From Nocardia camponoti (GTDB lineage Bacteria > Actinomycetota > Actinomycetes > Mycobacteriales > Mycobacteriaceae): a DNA stretch of 64,000 nt. Of this stretch, positions 1 through 9,077 are shown one piece after another. The notes under the pieces were generated by a model, which ran no database searches, had not been told where the DNA came from, and saw only the letters and a program-made list of their open reading frames with translations. The DNA is taken from NCBI RefSeq assembly GCF_014646135.1, contig NZ_BMMW01000002.1, forward strand, positions 868,001-932,000, written 5' to 3'. A program made the translations under genes and the position numbers. Position 1 is the first letter of the stretch. The number at the start of each line of letters is the position of its first letter.

Positions 1-1
1 G

Positions 2-895
2 CCGGAACTCACCCAAGCGGATTTGATCGGCGCACTCGACGTGATCCGCCCGCTATCACGTTCGGGCACAGAGGAATTAGCGATTGGCTCGCTGAGCCTC
101 GACGACGTTGGCGACATGGTGGAAACCAAACAGGCGCTCACCGAAGCCGTGCTTTGGCCGTTGCGCCACCCCGATTCCTTCGCCCGACTCGGCGTCGAAC
201 CGCCGCGCGGGGTGCTGCTCTACGGGCCGCCGGGGTGCGGCAAAACGTTCCTCGTCCGCGCGCTCGCGGGCACCGGCCAGTTAAGCGTCCACTCCGTCAA
301 GGGTGCTGAGCTGATGGACAAGTGGGTCGGCTCGTCGGAGCGGGCTGTTCGCGAATTGTTCCAGCGCGCAAGGGATTCCGCGCCGTCGCTGATCTTCCTC
401 GACGAAATCGACGCACTCGCGCCGCGTCGAGGCCAGAGCAGCGATTCAGGAGTTTCCGATCGCGTCGTCGCGGCGCTGCTCACCGAACTCGACGGTGTCG
501 AACCGCTGCGCGACGTTGTTGTTGTCGGCGCGACGAACCGCCCCGAGTTGATCGACCCGGCGCTGTTGCGCCCCGGCCGCCTCGAACGACCGGTGTTCGT
601 TCCGCCCCCGGACGCCCCGGCTCGCGCGGAAATCCTCAAGACGTCCGCGCGCTCGGTCCCGCTGGCAGCCGACGTCGACCTGACCGCGCTAGCCGATGAC
701 CTCGACGGCTACTCCGCCGCCGACTGCGCGGCCCTGCTCCGCGAAGCGGCCTTAGTCGCCTTGCGCCGCGACATGTCGGCGGCCGACGTGACCGCCGAAG
801 ACGTGGCGACCGCGCGCACCCGGGTACGCCCGTCGCTAGACCCCGCCCAGGTCGAAGCGCTGCGCCGCTACGCCGACGATCGCGCCGGGTCGTAG
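2..895 (+). CDS. AAA ATPase, CDC48/p97-like (5' partial)
   Basis: The reading frame is open to the left window edge, so the N-terminus is missing; 297 residues are visible. They form one AAA module: Walker A GPPGCGKT, Walker B LIFLDEIDAL, the sensor-1 stretch GATNRP, an arginine-finger region GRLERPV and the C-terminal helical lid. This looks like the second AAA domain of a CDC48-type ATPase, a ring-forming enzyme that remodels protein complexes. It appears to be the counterpart of M. tuberculosis Rv0435c, which fits the conserved neighbours further right. A TTG at 23 is internal and should not be taken as the start. Confidence 0.88.
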   Translation, partial: PELTQADLIGALDVIRPLSRSGTEELAIGSLSLDDVGDMVETKQALTEAVLWPLRHPDSFARLGVEPPRGVLLYGPPGCGKTFLVRALAGTGQLSVHSVKGAELMDKWVGSSERAVRELFQRARDSAPSLIFLDEIDALAPRRGQSSDSGVSDRVVAALLTELDGVEPLRDVVVVGATNRPELIDPALLRPGRLERPVFVPPPDAPARAEILKTSARSVPLAADVDLTALADDLDGYSAADCAALLREAALVALRRDMSAADVTAEDVATARTRVRPSLDPAQVEALRRYADDRAGS

Positions 896-963
896 GCGGC
901 GGGCGCACCGCGCCGAGGCCGGAAATGCCAGGTCAACGCCTACCTTAGAAGTACTCTCGGGCG

Positions 964-2238
964 GTGCGGCGAGTCGATGTTTGGGATATGGTCACCGCGT
1001 TTGTCGGTGCCATCGTCGCTGGAATGGCACTTTTTCTGCCGTTCACCTTCGCCACTGCGGCCGCCGTCGGTTCCCCGTTTCGGGTCGCCAGTCTCGTCAA
1101 CAGTGTTCCCCGCGCCGCCGCGCTTGGGCTGATCATCGCGGCCGTCGTCGCGGTCATGCTCTACCCATCGGTGAAGCCGGTGCTCGCGTGGACGGTCGCG
1201 ACAGTCGGTGCCATCGCACTTGGCCTCAATTACGTGATTGGTCTTTACTTTTCGTCACCGGACGTGCTGACTAGCCAAAATTACGCCGACGCGATGTGCG
1301 GCTCAGTTGTTTATGGCGCGCTCGGGATCGCGGCGTTGCGTCGCGCGCTGCCCGCGCTCGGTCTGGCGCTTGGCACGATCATGGTCTTCATCTACGGCGA
1401 GTTCGTCGCGATGTTCGACGACGACCTCAACGCGATGGACACCGCGACCCAGACCCCGTTGTGGCTCATCGCGGTTTGTTGCGTGCTGCTCGCGATCAGC
1501 GCGTGGCGGCATCGGCACAGCTTCATGCCAGCGGCCGCGGTGCGCGCGCCCGTCGAGTTGCCGATCTCGCCGATTCTCGCCGCGACGGTCCTCTCACTCA
1601 CGCTGCTTGTCGCGACCGAATGGCTTTCCCAGCGCTACGACCAGGCGACGAGCAACTTGACCGTCGTCTCCGTTGCCGCGGTCGTTTCGGTCGCGGCAAC
1701 CTTCGCGGCCGCATTGCTGCTGCCCGGTCGCGACGGGACCGCGCTGCTCCTCGCGGTCGCGATCGCGGCCAGTGCCGATTCGCTTGGCGACGCGGAAAGC
1801 TTGGGTTTCGGCGTCCTTCTCGTCCTTGTGCTCGCGGCCGCCGGGATCGTGGTCGGGCGACGCGTGAGTCTCCCGCAGCTCACCTACGTCGGCGCGACCG
1901 TGACCTGCCTCATCGCCATCGGCGGCGACCACGACGCGAAATCGTGGCCGTGGCTGCTTGGCATGTCCGTGTTGGCGTTCACGTCCGGCTACGCCTTCGG
2001 TTCGACCAACGCGCGCTACCTCCCGAGCGGCGTCATGGCGATGGGTGCGCTTTTCTTACCGTCGATCGTGTGGTCGATCCCGACGCCATCGCGACACTGG
2101 CCAGTCGGCGGCGAGTTCGCCGAACCCGGCACCCCGGGCCGTGCCGCGCTCACGATCACCGTCGGCACTGCGGCGGGCATGCTCTTGCTGTATCGCCTGC
2201 GCGCGCCCGAAACCGCTCGGCCAACGGTCGGCCTGTAG
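964..2238 (+). CDS. polytopic membrane protein, unknown function
   Basis: This is a 424-residue, very hydrophobic protein with about 12 predicted membrane segments spaced evenly along its length. I see no catalytic motif and do not recognise a family. The GTG at 964 gives the longest form; an in-frame ATG at 988 begins directly with a membrane helix (MVTAFVGAIVAGMAL) and is equally plausible. It is followed by a 94-bp gap and the Mrp antiporter operon in the same direction, so it may be co-transcribed with it. Role unknown. Confidence 0.72.
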   Translation: MRRVDVWDMVTAFVGAIVAGMALFLPFTFATAAAVGSPFRVASLVNSVPRAAALGLIIAAVVAVMLYPSVKPVLAWTVATVGAIALGLNYVIGLYFSSPDVLTSQNYADAMCGSVVYGALGIAALRRALPALGLALGTIMVFIYGEFVAMFDDDLNAMDTATQTPLWLIAVCCVLLAISAWRHRHSFMPAAAVRAPVELPISPILAATVLSLTLLVATEWLSQRYDQATSNLTVVSVAAVVSVAATFAAALLLPGRDGTALLLAVAIAASADSLGDAESLGFGVLLVLVLAAAGIVVGRRVSLPQLTYVGATVTCLIAIGGDHDAKSWPWLLGMSVLAFTSGYAFGSTNARYLPSGVMAMGALFLPSIVWSIPTPSRHWPVGGEFAEPGTPGRAALTITVGTAAGMLLLYRLRAPETARPTVGL

Positions 2239-2332
2239 TCCTCATTCCGCATGCCGCGCGACGAGCGGTTGATAGCTGAATGGTCGCGACATGGGACACG
2301 TGACAGCCCGATGAGCAGGGCAATGTCGGTGG

Positions 2333-5176
2333 GTGACCGTAAGATCGAATTCGCGCTACCCGACCGCTACCTACCTGACGGAGCCGGAGTTGCTCGCCGT
2401 TCTTGTCGTACACATCGTGGCCGCGCTGATCGCGCCAACGTGTGTGCGATCCTTTGGCCGCAACGCGTTCTACCCGCTCGCGCTTGTCCCGCTCGGCGGT
2501 CTGGCGTGGGTCATTGCCAACTGGGGTCACCCGGTCACGACGAAAGTCAGTTGGGCCCCGCAAATCGGGATGAACATCGACCTTCGCCTCGACTCGCTTG
2601 CCGCGATCATGGCAACGCTCGTCCTCGGCGTCGGCACACTCGTACTCGTTTATTGCGCACGGTATTTCGAACGCGACGAAGCCCGGCTCGGCCTCTTCGC
2701 CGCTGAATTGCTCGGTTTTGCCGGTGCGATGTTCGGGCTCGTCACCAGCGACAACATGCTGCTGATGTACGTGTTTTGGGAAATCACCACCGTACTTTCG
2801 TTCCTGCTCGTCGGTCATTACGCCGAACGCAGCGCAAGCCGTCGCGCGGCGATTCAAGCGTTGCTCGTCACCGCGTCAGGCGGGCTCGCGATGCTGGTTG
2901 GCATCGTCATCATCGGCCTGCGTTATGGGTCGTTTCTGTTCTCCGACATCCTGGCGACCACCGATCGACCTGGCGGTTTCGCGATCTCGCTCGCGGTTGT
3001 GCTCGTTCTGATTGGGGCACTGAGCAAGTCGGCGATCGTTCCGCTGCACTTCTGGTTGCCCGGCGCGATGGCCGCGCCCACGCCGGTTAGCGCGTATCTG
3101 CATGCGGCGGCGATGGTGAAAGCGGGCGTGTACCTCGTGGCGCGACTCGCACCCGCGTTCGCCACTTCGCCCGCGTGGCACGTTGTCGTGCTGCCGCTCG
3201 GAATCACCTCGCTGATACTCGCGGGTTGGCGTGCGATGCAGGTGCATGATTTGAAGCTGGTGCTCGCGTTTGGCACGGTCAGCCAGCTTGGGTTGATGAT
3301 CACCGTGGTCAGCGTCGGCACCCCCGACGCGGCGCTGGCTGGCATGACGCTCGTTGTCGCGCACGCGATGTTCAAAGCGTGCCTGTTCATGGTTGTCGGC
3401 ATCATCGACCACGGCGCTGGCACCCGCGACTTGCGCGCGCTCAGCGGACTAGGGCGGCGGGAACCGTGGCTTTTCGTGATCGCGGTACTCGCGGCGGCGA
3501 GTATGGCTGGGTTGCCGCCGATGCTCGGTTTCGTCGGCAAGGAGTCGACCGCGTCGGCGCTGTGGTCGATCGACGACACGTTGCCGTCGTGGGCGGGGTT
3601 GCTCCTGATGGTTGGCGTGCCCGTTGGTGCCGCGCTCACCGTCGCCTACAGCGCGCGCTTCATTTGGGGTGCGTTTGGTAGGAAACCGGACGTCGAAATG
3701 TCTTGGCATTCGCCCGGTTTCGCTTTACTCGCCCCTCCGGCGTTACTGGCAGTCGGCGGCATCGCGGGCGGCATCGCGGCACCGGCCGTCGGCCGACTGC
3801 TCGCCCCGTACGCGGAAACGCTGCCCGGCGTCCTCGACGAACACCTCGCGCTCTGGCATGGCTTCAACTCCGTGCTGGTGTGGACGCTTTTCGTTATCGC
3901 CCTTGGCTGTTGCATCTTCTTGGTACGCAATCGCATCGCCGAGCCAGCTCGGCCGCGCCTCGGCAACGCCGACCGCAACTACGACGCCGCGCTCAACGCC
4001 CTCGACCGACTCTCGGTCCGTCTCACCGGTGCGCTCCAATCCGGTTCGCTCCCTGAGAGTCTCGCGCTGATCCTCGGCACCCTGATCGTGTTGCCGATGG
4101 TCCTCCTCGCGGTTGGCGCGCACTCGAAAGTCTCGCTGCGCCTGTGGGATTCGCCGTGGCAGGGCGCGATCGGGTTGATCATGATCGCGATGGCGCTCGG
4201 CGCGACCATGCTGCGCAACCGCCTCGCGAGCGTCCTGGTTGTCGGCATCACCGGCTACGGCTGCGGCGTGATCTTCGCGCTGCACGGCGCGCCCGACCTG
4301 GCACTCACGCAATTCCTCGTCGAAACGCTGCTGCTCGTCACGTTTGTCCTTGTGCTGCGAGCATTTCCGGCGGAAATTTCGCACGATCACAGTCGCGTTT
4401 TCAACCTCGGCCGCGCGATGCTCGGCTGTGGCGTCGGCGCGACGGTAGTTGTGCTCGCGATCTTCGCGACCGCGGCACGCTCGACGGTCCCGATTTGGGA
4501 GGCCATCCCCGGTGCCGCGTACACGCTCGGCGGCGGCAAGAACGCGGTGAACGTGCTTCTCGTCGACATTCGCGCATGGGACACGCTCGGCGAAATCTCG
4601 GTGCTCGTCGTCGCCGCGACCGGCGTCGCGTCGCTGGTGTTCCGCAGTCGCCGGTTCGGTTCGGCACCCCGCGCCGCCGACGCGCCCAACTACGATCCCG
4701 ACGCGGTCTCGTGGCTGCCCGCGGCGCGACTGGTCGACCGACGTGATCGCTCGATGGTCCTGCAGATCACCACGCGGCTGGTGTTCCCGACGATCATGGT
4801 GCTGTCGGTGTACTTCTTCTTCGCAGGTCACAACGCGCCGGGCGGTGGTTTCGCCGGTGGTCTCGTCGCGGGGCTAGCGCTTACGCTGCGGTACCTCGCA
4901 GGCGGACGATACGAGCTTGGCGAAGCGCTCCCGGTCGATGCCGGCCAGTTGCTTGGGGCGGGGTTGGCGATGTCGGCTGGCACGGCGACGATGTCGCTGC
5001 TGTTCGGCGCGCCGCCGCTTTCGTCGGCGATCTGGAACGTGACGCTGCCGGTGCTCGGCCACATCAAGATCGTGAGCTCGGTGTTCTTCGACCTCGGTGT
5101 TTACCTGATTGTCGTCGGGCTCACCCTCGATGTGTTGCGCAGCCTTGGCGCGCGACTAGACAAGGAATTGTCATGA
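2333..5176 (+). CDS. mrpA: Mrp Na+/H+ antiporter subunit A fused to subunit B (MrpAB)
   Basis: This 947-residue membrane protein is the large subunit of a multi-subunit Na+/H+ antiporter. The N-terminal half has the complex-I-like antiporter fold, including the stretches KSAIVPLHFWLPGAM and SAYLHAAAMVKAGVYL. The last ~150 residues, with GHNAPGGGFAGGLVAG, are a complete MrpB domain, so A and B are fused as in many actinobacteria. The GTG at 2333 is the farthest start; a TTG near 2389 behind GGAG is an alternative, so the N-terminus is uncertain. It is first in the order AB-C-D-E-F-G and overlaps mrpC by 4 bp. The complex usually exports Na+ in exchange for H+. Confidence 0.95.
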   Translation: MTVRSNSRYPTATYLTEPELLAVLVVHIVAALIAPTCVRSFGRNAFYPLALVPLGGLAWVIANWGHPVTTKVSWAPQIGMNIDLRLDSLAAIMATLVLGVGTLVLVYCARYFERDEARLGLFAAELLGFAGAMFGLVTSDNMLLMYVFWEITTVLSFLLVGHYAERSASRRAAIQALLVTASGGLAMLVGIVIIGLRYGSFLFSDILATTDRPGGFAISLAVVLVLIGALSKSAIVPLHFWLPGAMAAPTPVSAYLHAAAMVKAGVYLVARLAPAFATSPAWHVVVLPLGITSLILAGWRAMQVHDLKLVLAFGTVSQLGLMITVVSVGTPDAALAGMTLVVAHAMFKACLFMVVGIIDHGAGTRDLRALSGLGRREPWLFVIAVLAAASMAGLPPMLGFVGKESTASALWSIDDTLPSWAGLLLMVGVPVGAALTVAYSARFIWGAFGRKPDVEMSWHSPGFALLAPPALLAVGGIAGGIAAPAVGRLLAPYAETLPGVLDEHLALWHGFNSVLVWTLFVIALGCCIFLVRNRIAEPARPRLGNADRNYDAALNALDRLSVRLTGALQSGSLPESLALILGTLIVLPMVLLAVGAHSKVSLRLWDSPWQGAIGLIMIAMALGATMLRNRLASVLVVGITGYGCGVIFALHGAPDLALTQFLVETLLLVTFVLVLRAFPAEISHDHSRVFNLGRAMLGCGVGATVVVLAIFATAARSTVPIWEAIPGAAYTLGGGKNAVNVLLVDIRAWDTLGEISVLVVAATGVASLVFRSRRFGSAPRAADAPNYDPDAVSWLPAARLVDRRDRSMVLQITTRLVFPTIMVLSVYFFFAGHNAPGGGFAGGLVAGLALTLRYLAGGRYELGEALPVDAGQLLGAGLAMSAGTATMSLLFGAPPLSSAIWNVTLPVLGHIKIVSSVFFDLGVYLIVVGLTLDVLRSLGARLDKELS

Positions 5177-5556
5177 GCGCCAACGTGTTCCTGCTGCTTG
5201 TCGTCGGCGTGCTCATCGCGTGCGGCGTGTATTTGATCCTTGAGCGCATTGTCTCGAAGATGTTGCTCGGCATGATCCTGCTCGGCAACGCGGTGTGTCT
5301 GCTGATTCTCACGCTCAGTGGCCCCGACGGAAAACCGCCGATCATGGGCACAACCGACACCGCGCACGCCAACGACGCCGACCCGCTTGCCCAAGCAATG
5401 GTGCTCACCGCGATCGTGATCACGATGGGCCTCGCCGCCTTCATCCTCGCGCTCGCCTACCGCGCTTTTATGCTCACCACCAGCGAGGATGTGAACGACG
5501 ACCCCGAAGACGCGCATGTGGCTGCCCGTCGCGAACGGGAGGACCCCGAGCGATGA
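5173..5556 (+). CDS. mrpC: Mrp antiporter subunit C (NuoK-like)
   Basis: The 127-residue protein has three membrane helices and is homologous to complex I subunit NuoK, with the stretch GVYLILERIVSKMLLGMILL. The hydrophilic, acidic C-terminal tail (about residues 108-127) is a small extension. Its ATG overlaps the mrpA stop by 4 bp and its own stop overlaps mrpD by 4 bp, which suggests translational coupling and fixed subunit ratios. Confidence 0.95.
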   Translation: MSANVFLLLVVGVLIACGVYLILERIVSKMLLGMILLGNAVCLLILTLSGPDGKPPIMGTTDTAHANDADPLAQAMVLTAIVITMGLAAFILALAYRAFMLTTSEDVNDDPEDAHVAARREREDPER

Positions 5557-7142
5557 ACCGCGATTGGATTGGCGAACTCGCCGCGCTGCCCGTGCTTGTT
5601 CCCATGCTTGGCGCGGCAGCGACGCTGATTTTCGGGCGACGTCCGCGCACGCAGTCGGCGTTGCAGATTTCGGCGTTGACGTGCGTGCTCGCGATCAGCT
5701 GCCTGCTGCTGCATTTGGTTGACGAGTACGGGACGACGGCGATTCAGGTTGGTGGCTGGGACGCGCCGATTGGCATCACGCTTGTTGTCGATCGGCTGTC
5801 GGCCACGATGCTCGTTGTCTCGTCATTCGTGCTGTTGCTCGTCGCGATTTACGGTGCGGGACAAAGTATTTCCGACGGCGATGAGCATCAGCCGACATCG
5901 ATCTATCGGCCAACCTATCTGGTGCTGACCGCTGGCGTTTCGATGGCGTTCCTCGCTGGCGACCTTTTCAACCTGTTTGTTGGGTTTGAAATCCTGCTCG
6001 CCGCGTCGTTCGTGCTGCTCACCGTTGGTGCGACTGAAGAACGGATTCGCACGGGCGTCGCGTATGTGATGGTGTCGATGGTCTCGTCGTTGATCTTCCT
6101 GATCGGCATCGGCCTCACCTACGCCGCGACCGGCACGCTCAACCTCGCGCAATTGGCCGAGCGCCTCGACGCGACGCCGAGCGGGGTGCGCAACGCCTGT
6201 TACGCGGTGCTGCTCGTGGCGTTTGGGATCAAGGCCGCCGTCTTTCCGCTGTCGAGTTGGTTGCCCGACTCCTACCCCACCGCGCCCGCGCCGGTGACCG
6301 CCGTTTTCGCCGGCTTGCTCACGAAAGTTGGTGTGTACGCGATCATTCGGACGCACACGCTGTGGTTTCCCGATGGCGCGTTCGATGACATTCTGCTTGT
6401 CGCTGGGTTGGCGACGATGCTGGTTGGCGTGCTTGGCGCGGTCGCGCAAACCGACATTCGACGGCTGCTTTCGTTCACGCTCGTGAGCCACATCGGGTAC
6501 ATGGTGTTCGGCATCGGGCTCGCGACCATCGCTGGGCTCACGGGTGCCGTTTTCTACATCGCGCACCACATTCTGGTGCAGACCGCGTTGTTCCTGACGG
6601 TGGGACTTGTTGAGCGGCAAGCAGGTTCGGTTTCACTGCGGCGGATCGGCGGGTTGGCGGCGGCGAGCCCGTTGCTCGCCGTCATGTTCCTTGTTCCCGC
6701 GTTGAATCTTGGTGGGATTCCGCCATTTTCGGGGTTCATTGGGAAGGTCGCGCTGTTGGAAGCGGGTGCGGCTGATGGGTCGGTGCTCGCGTGGGTTTTG
6801 GTTGGCGGTTCGGTTGTGACGAGCTTGCTCACCTTGTACGCGGTCGCTCGGGTGTGGAGTAAGGCGTTTTGGCGACCGCGCGAGGAAGCGCCCGAGGGCC
6901 ACCTCTTTGCGGCGAATCTTCCTACGCTCGTTGAGGATTCGGAAGATGTGCATTACGACGAGCGCGTTGACCCTGGGCGGATGCCGCGGCTGATGGTGTT
7001 CGCTACCGTCGGGCTTATTGTTGCTGGTCTTGCGATGACGGTGCTCGCCGGGCCGGTGCTCGGTATCGCGGAACGGGCGGCCGACGACCTGCATAACCCG
7101 GACACCTATGTGAAAGCCGTTCTTGGGCAAGGGGTCCGGTAA
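5553..7142 (+). CDS. mrpD: Mrp antiporter subunit D
   Basis: This 529-residue polytopic protein belongs to the proton-pumping NuoL/M/N and MrpA/D family. Visible family features are the LFNLFVGFEILLAASFVLL helix and KAAVFPLSSWLPDSYPTAPAPV with its transmembrane lysine. The ATG at 5553 overlaps the mrpC stop (ATGA) and is preceded by GGGAGGA, so I chose it over the longer upstream frame, which would run through mrpC. The stop overlaps the mrpE start (TAATG). It contributes one of the ion-translocating channels of the complex. Confidence 0.95.
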   Translation: MNRDWIGELAALPVLVPMLGAAATLIFGRRPRTQSALQISALTCVLAISCLLLHLVDEYGTTAIQVGGWDAPIGITLVVDRLSATMLVVSSFVLLLVAIYGAGQSISDGDEHQPTSIYRPTYLVLTAGVSMAFLAGDLFNLFVGFEILLAASFVLLTVGATEERIRTGVAYVMVSMVSSLIFLIGIGLTYAATGTLNLAQLAERLDATPSGVRNACYAVLLVAFGIKAAVFPLSSWLPDSYPTAPAPVTAVFAGLLTKVGVYAIIRTHTLWFPDGAFDDILLVAGLATMLVGVLGAVAQTDIRRLLSFTLVSHIGYMVFGIGLATIAGLTGAVFYIAHHILVQTALFLTVGLVERQAGSVSLRRIGGLAAASPLLAVMFLVPALNLGGIPPFSGFIGKVALLEAGAADGSVLAWVLVGGSVVTSLLTLYAVARVWSKAFWRPREEAPEGHLFAANLPTLVEDSEDVHYDERVDPGRMPRLMVFATVGLIVAGLAMTVLAGPVLGIAERAADDLHNPDTYVKAVLGQGVR

Positions 7143-7687
7143 TGCCTATTCGGGAACAGGTGCTGCGGGCTGGTGTGCTCGCGTGGCTCACGCTGGTGTG
7201 GGTGCTGTTGTGGGGCACGCTCAGTGCGGCGAATGTGATCGGTGGGCTTGTTGTCGCGCTCATCGTGACCTACGGACTTTCGCTGCCGCGCGTTCCCGTC
7301 GTCGGACGGTTTCATCCGCTTTCGTTTCTCGAATTAGTCGCTGTCGCAATCTATTACGCGATCGAGTCAAGTATTCAGGTTGCCTGGCTCGCTATCCGAC
7401 CCGAAGCGCCTCCGGTGTCTGGGGTCTTGCGGGTGCGCATCGGTATCCAGTCCGACCTGGTTGTCGTGATCGCGACCGACCTGCTCAACCTAATCCCCGG
7501 CACGATGGTGCTCGAATTGGACGTGCCGCGCGGGGTTGCGTATGTGCACGTGCTTGATGTTGGTAGTGAGAAGGCCGTCGCGAAGTTCTATCGGACCACT
7601 CGACGGCTCGAATACTTGCTGATCAAGGCGTTTGAGCGGCCCGATGAGCGTCATTCGCCAAGTGCTGAAGAAGGGACCGCGCCATGA
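7142..7687 (+). CDS. mrpE: Mrp antiporter subunit E
   Basis: A 181-residue protein with N-terminal membrane helices and a cytoplasmic C-terminal domain containing DLLNLIPGTMVLELD, typical of the MrpE/MnhE family. Its start shares one base with the mrpD stop and its end overlaps mrpF by 4 bp. MrpE is needed for stable assembly of the antiporter in characterised systems. The C-terminal tail beyond about residue 165 is variable and poorly conserved in the family. Confidence 0.93.
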   Translation: MPIREQVLRAGVLAWLTLVWVLLWGTLSAANVIGGLVVALIVTYGLSLPRVPVVGRFHPLSFLELVAVAIYYAIESSIQVAWLAIRPEAPPVSGVLRVRIGIQSDLVVVIATDLLNLIPGTMVLELDVPRGVAYVHVLDVGSEKAVAKFYRTTRRLEYLLIKAFERPDERHSPSAEEGTAP

Positions 7688-7944
7688 CCGCCGTCGCCGT
7701 TATTTCCGGAGTGCTGCTCGCGCTCGCCGCGATTATCACCAGTTACCGCGTGCTCGCTGGCCCGAGCACGCTCGACCGCGTTGTCGGCGTTGACGCGCTT
7801 ACGGCCATTGCCGCTGCGGGACTTGCGGTTTGGGCCGCTTATAGCAACGACACGACGGCTGTCCCGGCGATCGTCGCCGTCTCTTTGATCGGCTTTCTGG
7901 GCTCCGCCGCGGTCGCCCGCTTCCGCGTTCGGGACGACATATGA
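7684..7944 (+). CDS. mrpF: Mrp antiporter subunit F
   Basis: An 86-residue protein with three helices, matching the MrpF/MnhF family. Diagnostic is the stretch RVLAGPSTLDRVVGVDALT after the first helix. It overlaps both neighbours by 4 bp (ATGA), as in most mrp operons, so its ratio to E and G is probably set by coupled translation. Confidence 0.93.
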   Translation: MTAVAVISGVLLALAAIITSYRVLAGPSTLDRVVGVDALTAIAAAGLAVWAAYSNDTTAVPAIVAVSLIGFLGSAAVARFRVRDDI

Positions 7945-8285
7945 TCGCGACCCTGCTGTCCTGGATCGCGGGCTTCCTGATCGTGAGCGGCAACATTTTC
8001 GCGTTGACGGCCGCCATCGGCATAGTCCGCTTCCCCGACACGTTGACCCGAATGCACGCGGCAACAAAACCCCAGGTAGTTGGTTTGGTGATGGTCCTGA
8101 TCGGCGCATCAATCCACCTGCGCGGCCACATAGATGTTTGGATGCTGCTTTTGACGGGCCTTTTCACGTGCATTACGGCCCCGGTAGTGGCCCACCTCAT
8201 CGGCCGAACGGCCTACCGAGAACAGCGCCACCGCGACGGTTTGCTGCGGGTAAACGAACTGGGCGACGAAATCGACCGGGATTAG
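7941..8285 (+). CDS. mrpG: Mrp antiporter subunit G
   Basis: A 114-residue protein with three membrane helices and the MrpG/MnhG signature GIVRFPDTLTRMHAATKPQ. It is the last gene of the operon. Only 16 bp separate its stop from the convergent vapC-like stop at 8302, and I see no strong hairpin there, so transcripts from both sides may run into each other. Confidence 0.93.
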   Translation: MIATLLSWIAGFLIVSGNIFALTAAIGIVRFPDTLTRMHAATKPQVVGLVMVLIGASIHLRGHIDVWMLLLTGLFTCITAPVVAHLIGRTAYREQRHRDGLLRVNELGDEIDRD

Positions 8286-8301
8286 CGGCGGTCGAACAGG
8301 T

Positions 8302-8736
8302 TCAGTCTACTGGCGCGTTCGTGTCGATCGTCGCGACACCGAGAGCTTTCCACGCCGCGAGCAGCTTTCGGTCCCCCGAAATCGCAACCAGATCGGGGTC
8401 CTGTAGCTGTGCGGCCGCAGCACAATGTACAGCGTCGTACCCTCTCAGCGCGTACTCGGCGGCGAGAACCGCAGCATCGCGGACCAAGCTCTCATCGATG
8501 GCGAGAACCGCAAGTTGGGCCCATAACTCATCCAATTGAGCTAATGCCTGTTCGTGCTCGCCCATCTCCAGTCGCCCCATCCGCTCTGCCTGCGCTAATG
8601 CCGCAGCGGACTCGACGTATAGCAAGCGGTTCGAAACGACATCATCAGCGAGGTCCCAGACCTGCGCACAGCTGACGCTGCTCGGCTCATCGACCAGCAA
8701 TGGGACGAAGGCGGACGTGTCAAAGTAAGCGATCAC
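8302..8736 (-). CDS. vapC: VapC-like PIN-domain ribonuclease toxin
   Basis: The 144-residue protein has the PIN fold of VapC toxins. The acidic metal-binding residues are visible: D6 (YFDTSAF), E42, D102 (LRGYDAVH) and D123 (ISGDRKL). VapC toxins cut RNA, often tRNA, in a Mg2+-dependent way; the target here is unknown. The gene lies directly downstream of, and overlaps by 4 bp, its antitoxin. All four acidic residues are present, so it looks intact. Confidence 0.9.
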   Translation of the reverse strand: MIAYFDTSAFVPLLVDEPSSVSCAQVWDLADDVVSNRLLYVESAAALAQAERMGRLEMGEHEQALAQLDELWAQLAVLAIDESLVRDAAVLAAEYALRGYDAVHCAAAAQLQDPDLVAISGDRKLLAAWKALGVATIDTNAPVD

Positions 8737-8987
8737 CGGCGCTGGTCTGACACCAGGTCACTCACGGTTCCCTTAGCTTTCACGCGTTTCGGTGCTGGGC
8801 GCTTGCCCTTACGTGCGGGCTCAATTCGGCCCTCGGCCCGCAGTCTCTCCAACGCGCTAAGTTGACCAACAGGCGACAGTCGCGCGACCGGCACGCCGTG
8901 ATCAGTGACCGTCACGGTGCGGCCCGCTCGGACGTCGGCCAGATAGCTGCTGAGCCGGTCACGCAGTTCCCGAACTCCGACCTCCAT
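8733..8987 (-). CDS. vapB: Phd/YefM-type antitoxin (VapB partner)
   Basis: The 84-residue protein begins VGVRELRDRLSSYLADVRAG and continues TVTVTDHGVPVARLSP, the dimerising DNA-binding fold of Phd/YefM antitoxins. The C-terminal half is basic (KGKRPAPKRVKAKG) and presumably wraps the toxin. The gene precedes the toxin gene with a 4-bp overlap. An inverted repeat lies just upstream at 9002-9035 and is the probable autoregulatory operator. The toxin is VapC-like although the antitoxin fold is Phd, a common pairing in actinobacteria. Confidence 0.88.
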   Translation of the reverse strand: MEVGVRELRDRLSSYLADVRAGRTVTVTDHGVPVARLSPVGQLSALERLRAEGRIEPARKGKRPAPKRVKAKGTVSDLVSDQRR

Positions 8988-9001
8988 GGCACACCCTCCA
9001 C

Positions 9002-9035
9002 TGTGGCTATTTTACCTGGTCATAGTGTAGCCACA
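9002..9035. promoter_or_regulatory. inverted repeat, probable VapB autoregulatory operator
   Basis: Perfect 8-bp arms TGTGGCTA and TAGCCACA are separated by 18 bp, 15 bp upstream of the antitoxin start. On the minus strand a TAAAAT sits inside the spacer and could be the -10 box, so binding here would block the promoter. Autoregulation by the antitoxin or toxin-antitoxin complex is the rule for this class; binding itself is inferred. Confidence 0.6.
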
Positions 9036-9077
9036 TTTCGCTGAACGCCGAGTCGCTCGACACCGACCTGACGCGGC

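Noticed and set aside
2333..5176. Fusion of MrpA and MrpB as an assembly or frameshift error
   Set aside because: The join is in frame and smooth, no separate mrpB is present, and A-B fusions are known in actinobacteria.
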